DNA of 8,131 nucleotides from Salinirussus sp. (GTDB lineage Archaea > Halobacteriota > Halobacteria > Halobacteriales > Haloarculaceae), in NCBI GenBank assembly GCA_028275005.1, contig JAQCNN010000029.1:1-8131 (forward strand), written 5' to 3'. Shown piece by piece: positions 1-6,559 of the stretch. A model generated the notes under the pieces. That model did no database searches and was not told the DNA's origin. It was given only the letters and a program-made list of their open reading frames with translations. Numbering within the stretch: position 1 is the first letter of the stretch; every line of letters starts with the position of its first letter. Position numbers and translations under genes: made by a program.

Positions 1-941
1 GAGAGGGCGTCGACGATGGCGTCGTCCTCGAAGTCGACGAGGTCGACGACCACCTCGTCGCCGTCGTCGTACGCGTTGACCGTGTGAAAGGAGAAGACGG
101 TCGGCGCCTCGACCGTGTCCACGTCACCGGTCTCGCGGTCGACCAGCAGGAAGCGGGCGCCGGTCTCCGGGCGCCAGTCAAGCAGTTCGAAAAAGCCCTC
201 GGTGAACGGCGACAGCGCCCGGAGGATAGCGATCCGCAGCGGTGTCTCCAGGAGGACGACGTACCCGGCGGTCACCGCACAGTCGTGGATGTACGCCGGG
301 GTGTCCGTCGGGACGGAGGCCAGACACTCCCGGCGGCGCTCGCCCGCCGGAATCCGGTAGACCTGGTACTCGTGGGACCGGCCGAAGGTGAGCCCGAAGC
401 CGAACAGGTCCCCCGAGTGTGGGTCCTGGGAGAGGTGGGCGGTCGTCATGTCGAGGTCGAGGTCGTCCTCGAAGCCGAACTCGCCGCGGCTGTCGAGGCT
501 GTCAGGGTCGAAGCCAACCCACCGGGGCACCTCCGTCAGCGCGACGTGTTCGCCGTCGATACGGGCGACGTGGACGTTGGCGTTGTCCGTCGGTTCCGGC
601 GGGCCGAGCCGGCGCAGCCAGCCGAGGACCTTCCCGAGCCCGCGCTCGTCGGTGGCGAACTGCCCCGTTGTCTCCCCCCGCTGGGCGTCGGCGTAGGCCT
701 CGGTCCGGAGGAGTCGGTTGGTGTACCACACCGCACCGTCCGCGAAGTCGTACTTGCGGAGCATCGCGAGCCCGTCGAACCAGTGGGTCAGCCGCTCCTC
801 GCCGGCGTCGAAGGTCCCGGGGCCGTTGCGGACCAGCGACCCCGACAGCCACTCGGGAACGGTTCCCGTGACCGGGAGCCGGTCGTTCTCGACCTCGGTC
901 TCGAGGGAGCGAAACCCCGGCATGAAGGCGGCGTCTGACAC
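1..941 (-). CDS. Carotenoid oxygenase (RPE65/CCD family), 3' part outside window
   Basis: Family enzymes are non-haem Fe(II) dioxygenases that split a carotenoid or apocarotenoid double bond to give aldehydes such as retinal. The visible 313 residues show the family signature: VRNGPGTF at 37-44, THWFDGLAML at 52-61, then three of the four iron-ligand histidines, His169 (TTAHL), His219 (YIHDCAVT) and His286 (FSFHTVNAY). The fourth normally lies near the C terminus, outside the window, and about a third of a usual 450-500-residue protein is missing. This reading of the minus strand is open from a stop at 945-947 to the left edge. The start is taken as GTG at 941 (MSDAAFMPGF) because a TATA-like element sits about 26 bases upstream, fitting a leaderless transcript; ATG at 923 is the alternative. 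There is no signal peptide, so it is probably cytoplasmic or membrane-associated. It is divergent from a P450 gene. The family call is firm; the substrate and cleavage site cannot be read from sequence. Confidence 0.88.
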   Translation of the reverse strand, partial: MSDAAFMPGFRSLETEVENDRLPVTGTVPEWLSGSLVRNGPGTFDAGEERLTHWFDGLAMLRKYDFADGAVWYTNRLLRTEAYADAQRGETTGQFATDERGLGKVLGWLRRLGPPEPTDNANVHVARIDGEHVALTEVPRWVGFDPDSLDSRGEFGFEDDLDLDMTTAHLSQDPHSGDLFGFGLTFGRSHEYQVYRIPAGERRRECLASVPTDTPAYIHDCAVTAGYVVLLETPLRIAILRALSPFTEGFFELLDWRPETGARFLLVDRETGDVDTVEAPTVFSFHTVNAYDDGDEVVVDLVDFEDDAIVDAL

Positions 942-964
942 GGCTCAGGTTGGGGGCTCCGGGC

Positions 965-970
965 GTATAG
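965..970 (-). promoter_or_regulatory. TATA-like element of the carotenoid oxygenase gene
   Basis: Read on the minus strand the element is CTATAC. Its centre lies about 26 bases upstream of the GTG at 941, the spacing of an archaeal TATA box from the transcription start, so the mRNA would begin at or next to the start codon. This favours GTG 941 over ATG 923. No Shine-Dalgarno sequence precedes either start. The call rests on position and a short motif only. Confidence 0.45.
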
Positions 971-996
971 CTGTGTTGTGTCACCGTACCCCGGTC

Positions 997-1008
997 GACA
1001 CGGGTGTC
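997..1008. promoter_or_regulatory. Short inverted repeat in the divergent promoter region
   Basis: The arms GACAC and GTGTC are separated by two bases (GG). The repeat lies between the divergent carotenoid oxygenase (from 941) and P450 (from 1084) genes, where a regulator could bind and affect both. A repeat this short can occur by chance in GC-rich DNA, so operator function is a guess. Confidence 0.2.
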
Positions 1009-1083
1009 TCACGGCCGGCCGCAGGCAGGGCCAGGTCCCCGCCGACCGTCGGATTGATACTGTCAGGGGCCAACCGTTTATTG

Positions 1084-2421
1084 ATGAGTTCCTCACCGCC
1101 CGGCCCGAAGGGCGAGCCGCTGTTCGGCAGTAGCCGACGGTACGCCCGTGACCCGTTTCGGTTTCTCTCCGCCTGCGAGCAGGCCTACGGCGATGTCGTT
1201 CAGTTCGACATGGGGCCAATAGAGACGTACCTCCTGACCGACCCCGAGGACATTGAGCAGGTGCTGGTCTCCGAGGCCGGGAAGTTCGCAAAGCCGGAGT
1301 TCCAGGACGACGCCCTTGGGGACCTGCTCGGCAAGGGGCTGTTGATGAGCGACGGCCAGACCTGGCGCGACCAGCGCCAGCTCGCCAACCCCGCGTTCGC
1401 GATGGGTCGGCTGACGGACTTTGCCGACGATATCGTGACCCACAGCGACGAGTTACTGGTCGGCTGGCAGGACGGCGATGTCGTCAACGTCGAACAGGAG
1501 ATGACCGACGTGACGCTTGCGGTGATCGTCGACCTGATGCTCGACACCGACCTCTCGGACGACCGTGTCGGGACGATCCGGGAGGCCCTGGAGCCACTCG
1601 GGGCGCGGTTCGAGCCCGACCCGGTCCGGTTTGCCGCCCCGGAGTGGGTGCCGATGCCCGGTGACAGCGAGTACGGGCAGGCAATCGACACGATGGAAGG
1701 TGTCATCGACGGTATCGTCGAGGAGCGCCGCGGGAGTGAGGGTGACCCGGAGACCGACGAGGGGCCGGACGACCTGCTGTCGGTCCTCCTGCGGGCACAG
1801 GCCCGCGGCGAGCAGACGGACCGGCAGATCCGCGACGAGGTGATGACAATGCTGCTCGCGGGTCACGACACCACCGCCCTGACGCTGACCTACACCTGGT
1901 ATCTGCTCTCCCAGCACCCCGAGATGCGCCGGCGGGTCCAGGCGGAGGTCGCCGAGGTGGTCGGTGACGGGCGTCCCGGCATGGCGTCGGTCCGGGAGTT
2001 CGACTACATCGACCGTGTGATCAAGGAGGCGATGCGGCTGTACCCGCCGGTGTACACGATGTTTCGCGAGCCGACCGAGCCCGTCGAACTCGGTGGCTAC
2101 CGCGTCCCCGAGGACGGCACGCTCATGCTCTCGCAGTGGGCCGTCCACCGGTCCGGGCGGTTCTGGGACCGCCCCGACGAGTTCGACCCGGACCGCTGGG
2201 CCCGCGACCGGGACCGCCCGAACTTCGCCTACTTCCCCTTTGGCGGCGGGCCACGCCACTGTATCGGCAAGCACCTCGCGAAACTCGAGGCAAAGCTCAT
2301 CCTCGCGCGGACGAGCCAGCGTTACGAACTGGAGTACACACGCGAGAGCGAGCCGGACCTGTGGCCCACCCTGACGATGCACCCCAGAGACGGGATGCCG
2401 ATGCGGGTCCACGAGCGGTAA
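1084..2421 (+). CDS. Cytochrome P450 monooxygenase
   Basis: A complete 445-residue P450 that would use haem, two electrons from a partner (probably ferredoxin) and O2 to oxidise an organic substrate. All family marks are present: a Pro-rich start (PPGPKGEPLFG, about residues 5-15), the I-helix oxygen-activation motif AGHDTTA at 259-265, the K-helix ExxR motif EAMR at 315-318, the PERF-like region FDPDRW, and the haem loop FPFGGGPRHCIG at 384-395 with Cys393 as thiolate ligand. There is no N-terminal membrane anchor, so it should be soluble, and no fused reductase. ATG 1084 is chosen because the usual P450 N terminus begins there; the frame is open further upstream but that stretch is Ser/Arg-rich and unlike a P450. 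A weak TATA-like TTGATACT at 1054-1061 fits a leaderless start. It recalls the haloarchaeal CYP174 group from memory, but I could not compare them. It converges with the hydrolase gene and diverges from the carotenoid oxygenase. The substrate is unknown. Confidence 0.95.
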   Translation: MSSSPPGPKGEPLFGSSRRYARDPFRFLSACEQAYGDVVQFDMGPIETYLLTDPEDIEQVLVSEAGKFAKPEFQDDALGDLLGKGLLMSDGQTWRDQRQLANPAFAMGRLTDFADDIVTHSDELLVGWQDGDVVNVEQEMTDVTLAVIVDLMLDTDLSDDRVGTIREALEPLGARFEPDPVRFAAPEWVPMPGDSEYGQAIDTMEGVIDGIVEERRGSEGDPETDEGPDDLLSVLLRAQARGEQTDRQIRDEVMTMLLAGHDTTALTLTYTWYLLSQHPEMRRRVQAEVAEVVGDGRPGMASVREFDYIDRVIKEAMRLYPPVYTMFREPTEPVELGGYRVPEDGTLMLSQWAVHRSGRFWDRPDEFDPDRWARDRDRPNFAYFPFGGGPRHCIGKHLAKLEAKLILARTSQRYELEYTRESEPDLWPTLTMHPRDGMPMRVHER

Positions 2422-2451
2422 CGGGCGGCTGTCGGCCCGGGAGCGAGCCGG

Positions 2452-3093
2452 TCAGTCGGCCATTCCGGCGACGATCTCCCGGACGTGGGCGAGTTCGTCG
2501 GGGACGACCGTGTGGCCCAGCCCCTCGTATATCTCCGCGGTGACATCGGCGCGGAGTGTCTCCAGTGCGTCAGCGGTCTCGTGGACGCGCTCGAGAGGGA
2601 TGTGTGGGTCGACGTCACTACAGCCGAGGAAGGCGGGCGTCCCTGCCAGTGACCCCTCGTAGTCGAAATCCGTGCCGTCCGGGCCGACCAGTCCCCCCGA
2701 GAGGGCGATGACCCCGCCGTACCGGGCCGGGTTACGCGCCGCGTACTCGGTGGCGAGGCAGGCCCCCTGCGAGAAGCCGCCGACTGCGACCCGCTCGCGC
2801 GGGATACCCGCGTCGGTCAGCCGCTCGACCGTCCGGCCAACGGTTGCGAGCGCCGAGGAGAGGTGTGGCTCGTTCGAGTCCGGAGGCCTCATGAAGGAGT
2901 TTGGGTACCAGGTGCCGCGGGCGGCCTGCGGGGCGAGGTAGGCAACGCCGTCGACCCCGACCTGGCGGCCGATGTCGAGCATCGACCCCGCCCGCGCACC
3001 CCGGCCGTGACAGAGCACCACGCCGGCGTGGGCGTCCTCGGGGTCGGTGCCGCCGGTCCGGACCGGCTGACCGGCGTGTGGCCCGTCGGTCAT
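2452..3093 (-). CDS. Alpha/beta hydrolase, phospholipase/carboxylesterase type
   Basis: A 213-residue cytoplasmic hydrolase resembling the Abhydrolase_2 (phospholipase/carboxylesterase) family, which cleaves carboxyl esters. The order of motifs is right: an oxyanion-hole segment LCHGRGA at 27-33, the nucleophile elbow GGFSQGA at 105-111 with Ser108, the acid in SDVDPHIP with Asp162, and the catalytic base in GLGHTVVP with His194. The length is normal for the family (about 200-220). ATG 3093 is the first start after an in-frame stop at 3112-3114, and the short lead before the first beta strand fits related haloarchaeal proteins. No signal peptide or membrane segment is seen. It faces the P450 end to end with a 30-base gap and diverges from the PEP carboxykinase gene. 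The natural ester cannot be deduced; related proteins act on small esters, acyl groups or dienelactone-like compounds. Confidence 0.88.
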   Translation of the reverse strand: MTDGPHAGQPVRTGGTDPEDAHAGVVLCHGRGARAGSMLDIGRQVGVDGVAYLAPQAARGTWYPNSFMRPPDSNEPHLSSALATVGRTVERLTDAGIPRERVAVGGFSQGACLATEYAARNPARYGGVIALSGGLVGPDGTDFDYEGSLAGTPAFLGCSDVDPHIPLERVHETADALETLRADVTAEIYEGLGHTVVPDELAHVREIVAGMAD

Positions 3094-3148
3094 CGGCCCG
3101 GCGCCCTCGCGTCACAGACTGTAGCTGTCGTTGCAATTAGGTCCAACA

Positions 3149-3177
3149 CACGGCCTGTAGGCCCGCCGTGAATAAAA
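3149..3177 (-). promoter_or_regulatory. Inverted repeat next to a TATA-like element
   Basis: The arms CACGGC (3149-3154) and GCCGTG (3165-3170) flank a 10-base loop, and an inner GGCC-TGTA-GGCC (3152-3163) can form a competing hairpin. Directly beside it, read on the minus strand, lies TTTTATT (3171-3177), a good haloarchaeal TATA-like sequence. A minus-strand transcript from it would start near 3148 and give the hydrolase mRNA a leader of about 55 bases. The repeat would then sit between TATA box and start site, where repressors often bind. AATAAAAG on the plus strand could also serve rightward transcription. Function is inferred from position. Confidence 0.3.
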
Positions 3178-3293
3178 GCTGGCCGTGACCCGACTGTCAT
3201 CGTCCTGATGGCCTGGAGTCACGACAGGGTGAAGGCCCCCCAGGGAAGAAGGCGGCGTGTAAGCACGACCCACGTCGCGAACGATTCCGTAGG

Positions 3294-3299
3294 TTTATT
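3294..3299 (+). promoter_or_regulatory. TATA-like element of the PEP carboxykinase gene
   Basis: TTTATT is centred about 28 bases before the ATG at 3325, so transcription should begin within a few bases of that codon. This supports ATG 3325 over the upstream in-frame ATG at 3208. A purine run GGAGAG at 3314-3319 could act as a ribosome-binding site only if the transcript starts further upstream. Confidence 0.5.
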
Positions 3300-3324
3300 C
3301 GGACTGCTGAACTGGAGAGTTGAC

Positions 3325-4863
3325 ATGGCGCGTCAACGGGCGGAGCGGGTGGGACTGCACGAGGAGTTTCCCGACCCGGCGGCCGCACCGAACGTGGTGT
3401 ACGACCCCGGCCTCGACGAACTCCGCGAGTTCGCCGAGCCCGACGAGACGACGACGGAGTTCGGGAGCCCGGCATACACCAGCGAGCAGCGGTCCCGGAG
3501 CGCCGACCACACGAGGAACCTCGTCGACCACGAGTTCGAGGAGGCCGACTGGGACGCCATCGACGCGGCGCTCGACACGGCAGGCGAGCGCGACCTCGTC
3601 TGTCTCGACCGGCAGGTGGGTCGCCACCCCGAGACCAGCTTTGTCTGCCGGCTGTTCGTCCCCCGCGAGTTCGCCCGTATCGCCCTCGCCTGGGGGAAGC
3701 TCATGGAGCCCGCACCCGCGGGCGCCGAGCCTGACTTCCGGACCCTCCAACTGCCCGACTGGGGTGAGCGACGGATTCGCGTGCTCCCCGAGGCGGGGCT
3801 GACGTTCGTACTCGGCAGCGACTACACCGGCGAGGCAAAGAAGTCCTTCCTCCGGCTGTATATGTACCGCGCGAAACAGCTGGGCGGGCTGGGCATCCAC
3901 GCCGGCACCAAGCGGCTGTTCATCGACCACGAGACCGACAGCGGCAGCGAGGGGGGTGACGACAGCCTGACGACGGTCGGACAGGCATTCCTCGGGCTAT
4001 CGGCGACCGGGAAATCGACACTGACCGGTCACCGCTGCTGGCTCGACGACCCCGAAGGGGCGGAGATGCTCCAGGACGACGTCTGTGCCCTGTTACCCGA
4101 CGGGACAGTGGCCGGCAGTGAGGGCGCAGGGCTGTACATCAAGACAATCGGCCTCGACCAGGGTGAACAGCCCGCCCTCTACGACGCCGCCACCGACGAG
4201 TCCGCCGTCCTCGAGAATGTCGGCGTCGACCCCGACGGCAGCGCCGACTTCGAGGACGGCTCGCTCACCACGAACAGCCGGGCGGTTATCCGGCGGGCGT
4301 GTCTCGACAGCGCGAGCGCGGATATCGACCTCGACGGGCTCGACCAGCTGTTTTTCATCACCCGCAACCCGCTGATGCCGCCGGTCGCGCGGCTCGACGA
4401 CCGGCAGGCCGCGGTCGCGTTCATGCTCGGGGAGTCGATCCAGACCAGCGCCGGCGACCCCGACGCCGCCGGCAAGGCCATCCGCGTGGTCGGGACCAAC
4501 CCCTTCATCATCGGCCCGGAGGGCGAGGAGGGGAACCGCTTCTACGAACTCGTCCGGGACAACGGGGTCGAGACCTTCCTGATCAACACCGGCCACGTCG
4601 GCCCGGACGAGGCGGATATCGGCGTCGAGGACTCGGTCAACGTCCTCACCAGTGTCGCCCGCGGCGAGGTCGACTGGCGGGCCGACGACCGCTTTGGCTT
4701 CGAGGTGCCCGAGGACATCCCCGGCGTCGCCGTCGAGGCGCTGTACCCACCGGACCACTACGAGGAGTTCACGGCCGAACTCGCGGACCTGCGCGCGGAG
4801 CGGCGTGCATACCTCGCACAGTTCGAGACACTCGCGGAGGAGGTCCGTGAGGCCGTCTACTGA
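3325..4863 (+). CDS. pckA: Phosphoenolpyruvate carboxykinase (ATP), divergent haloarchaeal form
   Basis: The family converts oxaloacetate plus ATP to phosphoenolpyruvate, CO2 and ADP, the first committed step of gluconeogenesis, in the cytoplasm. The 512 residues carry the ATP-PEPCK motif order: a substrate-arginine region VGRHPETSF with Arg100, the metal/substrate lysines in YTGEAKKS (Lys172/173), His192 in GIHAGT, the P-loop GLSATGKST at 224-232 with Lys230, the second metal site QDDV (Asp251/252), YIKTIGL and AVLENV, and Arg319 in TTNSRA. Several motifs deviate from the usual bacterial forms GLSGTGKT, DDE and GRSPKDK, but the key charged residues are kept, so I expect an active enzyme. Length is near the usual 520-540. 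ATG 3325 is chosen from its TATA spacing and because the 39 residues gained from ATG 3208 are Arg-rich and unlike the protein. A probable terminator follows. Other P-loop kinases such as HPr kinase fit less well because they lack the YTGEAKKS and NSR elements. Confidence 0.85.
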   Translation: MARQRAERVGLHEEFPDPAAAPNVVYDPGLDELREFAEPDETTTEFGSPAYTSEQRSRSADHTRNLVDHEFEEADWDAIDAALDTAGERDLVCLDRQVGRHPETSFVCRLFVPREFARIALAWGKLMEPAPAGAEPDFRTLQLPDWGERRIRVLPEAGLTFVLGSDYTGEAKKSFLRLYMYRAKQLGGLGIHAGTKRLFIDHETDSGSEGGDDSLTTVGQAFLGLSATGKSTLTGHRCWLDDPEGAEMLQDDVCALLPDGTVAGSEGAGLYIKTIGLDQGEQPALYDAATDESAVLENVGVDPDGSADFEDGSLTTNSRAVIRRACLDSASADIDLDGLDQLFFITRNPLMPPVARLDDRQAAVAFMLGESIQTSAGDPDAAGKAIRVVGTNPFIIGPEGEEGNRFYELVRDNGVETFLINTGHVGPDEADIGVEDSVNVLTSVARGEVDWRADDRFGFEVPEDIPGVAVEALYPPDHYEEFTAELADLRAERRAYLAQFETLAEEVREAVY

Positions 4864-4875
4864 GCATGGCGGCTC

Positions 4876-4914
4876 CGGCGGGTGAGAGTCCGCCGACACT
4901 GGTACACTTTTGTT
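4876..4914 (+). terminator. Probable transcription terminator after PEP carboxykinase
   Basis: A perfect 6-bp GC stem, CGGCGG (4876-4881) with CCGCCG (4890-4895), encloses an 8-base loop and is followed 12 bases later by TTTTGTT (4908-4914). It begins 12 bases after the stop codon. A T-rich tract is the main archaeal termination signal; the hairpin may be incidental. The same T-rich tract could instead act as a weak TATA element for the next gene. Confidence 0.4.
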
Positions 4915-4977
4915 CCCCCGGCGCGAGGCAGGCGTATGGACCCGCGGACGAAGCGGCGGTCGCACTCGGGAGCCGTC

Positions 4978-4982
4978 GGAGG
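4978..4982 (+). promoter_or_regulatory. Shine-Dalgarno site that sets the GCS2-like start
   Basis: GGAGG, inside GGAGGGGG at 4978-4985, matches the 3' end of archaeal 16S rRNA and stands 8 bases before the GTG at 4991. It selects GTG 4991 over the in-frame GTG at 4985, which would overlap it, and over the TTG at 4910. This gene therefore seems to have a leader, unlike its apparently leaderless neighbours. Confidence 0.55.
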
Positions 4983-4990
4983 GGGTGCGT

Positions 4991-6520
4991 GTGACTGACG
5001 CCGACCACGGCGAGCTCGTCGGGGAGTCGCTGACCGAGACGACCGCCACGGAGTTCGCCGACCGCGTCGCGTCACAGGCCGCGGAGCTGAAGACGGCGAT
5101 TGCGGCCGGGGAGTTCGACAGCCCCGGCTTCGCGGTCGGGCTAGAGATGGAGGTCTACGCCGTCGACGACGACGGCCGACTCGCTCCGCTTCCCGGCCAG
5201 GTCTTCGAGGGGGTGGCAAAGAAGGAACTCGGGGTACACAACGCCGAGTTGAACACCGACCCGGACCCCTTCGACGCGACCGGGCTTGCCGCCCAGGCCG
5301 ACCAGATCCGCGAGCGGACGGAACACGCCCGCCAGGAGGCGGCCGCGGCCGGGCTGGAGCTGGTGTTGGATGCGATGTGGACGGTTCCGCCCGCGGCGGG
5401 GAGCCGGGCATACCTCGAGGCCACCGACGGGTCGGAGGGGGCAGTCGAGGTCCCAACGCGCATGCGCCCGGACCCGCGGTATCTCGCCATCGACGCCGAC
5501 ATCCGGGCGTCGGCCGGCGGCGCCCTTCCGTTTGCCGTTCCCGGGGTCGACACGACGTTTTCGGGCATCCTCTTCGAGTCGCTGGCCACATCGATCCAGC
5601 CACACCTGCAGGTCCCCGACGCCGCGGCGTTTCCGGACTACTACAACGCCGCCATCCGCACGCTCGGGCCGGTGCTCGCGCTGTCTTCGAACTCCCCGTT
5701 TCTCCCGCCGGACCTGTACGGCGAGGTCGACGACCCCGAGAAACTGGTCTCGGAGACGCCACACGAACTCCGGGTCGAGGTGTTCGAGCAGTCCGTCAAC
5801 CACACGTCCGCCCCGAAGGTGCGCGTGCCGGCCGATATCGCCGACGCGGGGGAGACCGCCGACCGCGTGGTCGCCGACGACCTGGTCGCCCCCTTCCTCC
5901 GGGAGTGGCTGGCGGACGGTGAGCGAACGGAGTTAGCGGACCAGTACTGGGAGTTTGCGCACAAGCGGTCGACCTACTGGCGGTGGCTCCGCTGTGTGGC
6001 GGGCGGCCAGCCGGTCGGCGGCGGCGACGAGCGCTCGCTGCGCATCGAGTACCGCCCCATCCCGACCCAGCCGACAGTCAGGGACGTGGTCGGGATGCAG
6101 GCGCTCACCGCCGGGCTGGTCCGCGGGCTCGTCGCCACCGACCACCCGGTCACCGGCCTCCCGTGGGCGGCCGCCGAGGAGTCATTCTACAACGCCGTCC
6201 GCGACGGGGTCCGCGCCGACCTGGCCTGGGTGAGCGTCGGCGGTGAGCGGACCCACGACCCGGACCTCGTCTTCGACGAGGTGTTTGCCCACGCCCGCCG
6301 CGGGCTCCGGGAGGCCGGCCTCGACGAGGAGGCGATCGAGTCATACCTCGAACCCATCGAGGCCCGCCGGTACACCGCGACCACACCCAGTGACTGGAAG
6401 AAGCAGGCGGTCCGCGACCGGCTGGCCGACGGCGCCGACCTCGATGACGCCATCACCGGCATGCAACGGGAGTACATCCGGCTGAGTCGCGAGACCGAGA
6501 CCTTTGCCGAGTGGCTCTGA
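4991..6520 (+). CDS. GCS2-family (glutamate-cysteine-ligase-like) protein, substrate unknown
   Basis: A 509-residue protein that I place in the GCS2 group of the glutamine-synthetase-like superfamily, whose members join an amino acid to a carboxylate at the cost of ATP. The motifs run in the expected order: GLEMEVYAVD at 50-59 (the metal/ATP glutamates Glu52 and Glu54), VHNAELNTDPDPFD from about 82 (like the hNlElN.dP block), SIQPHLQV around 202-208, and RIEYRPIPTQP from 351 (like the R.ElR..DtQpt block). It is longer than the usual 370-400-residue YbdK or haloarchaeal GshA type, with added N- and C-terminal parts. The GTG start is fixed by a Shine-Dalgarno site. There is no signal peptide or membrane segment. 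It lies 127 bases behind PEP carboxykinase on the same strand, with a probable terminator between them, so it is probably transcribed separately. It may make a gamma-glutamyl compound, but nothing here identifies the acceptor. The family is fairly sure; the reaction is open. Confidence 0.72.
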   Translation: MTDADHGELVGESLTETTATEFADRVASQAAELKTAIAAGEFDSPGFAVGLEMEVYAVDDDGRLAPLPGQVFEGVAKKELGVHNAELNTDPDPFDATGLAAQADQIRERTEHARQEAAAAGLELVLDAMWTVPPAAGSRAYLEATDGSEGAVEVPTRMRPDPRYLAIDADIRASAGGALPFAVPGVDTTFSGILFESLATSIQPHLQVPDAAAFPDYYNAAIRTLGPVLALSSNSPFLPPDLYGEVDDPEKLVSETPHELRVEVFEQSVNHTSAPKVRVPADIADAGETADRVVADDLVAPFLREWLADGERTELADQYWEFAHKRSTYWRWLRCVAGGQPVGGGDERSLRIEYRPIPTQPTVRDVVGMQALTAGLVRGLVATDHPVTGLPWAAAEESFYNAVRDGVRADLAWVSVGGERTHDPDLVFDEVFAHARRGLREAGLDEEAIESYLEPIEARRYTATTPSDWKKQAVRDRLADGADLDDAITGMQREYIRLSRETETFAEWL

Positions 6521-6559
6521 CCGAGGGCGCCAAGTGGCTCGGCTGTGGCCCCGGCGACA

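Noticed and set aside
34..51. Repeated GTCGACGA units near the left edge
   Set aside because: They are explained by Val-Asp codon runs in the oxygenase gene, not by a true DNA repeat.
84..938. Long plus-strand open frame over the carotenoid oxygenase
   Set aside because: It is a mirror frame of GC-rich coding DNA; it shows no domain, while the minus strand gives clear family motifs.
718..1083. Extension of the P450 frame upstream to 718 (567 residues)
   Set aside because: The added 122 residues are Ser/Arg/Pro-rich, overlap the oxygenase gene antisense and cross its promoter. The P450 N terminus begins naturally at 1084.
1453..2412. 319-residue minus-strand open frame over the P450
   Set aside because: It is antisense to a complete, motif-rich P450 and its own sequence is Val/Arg/His/Pro-rich without a recognisable fold.
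3208..3324. 39-residue N-terminal extension of PEP carboxykinase from ATG 3208
   Set aside because: The extension is basic and unlike the acidic protein; a well-placed TATA element supports ATG 3325.
4093..5049. 318-residue minus-strand open frame over pckA and the intergenic region
   Set aside because: It runs antisense through conserved PEPCK motifs and the probable terminator; no domain is visible.
4857..5762. 301-residue Arg/Pro-rich minus-strand open frame
   Set aside because: Extreme Arg/Pro/Ser content is typical of out-of-frame translation of GC-rich DNA and the opposite of haloarchaeal acidic proteins.
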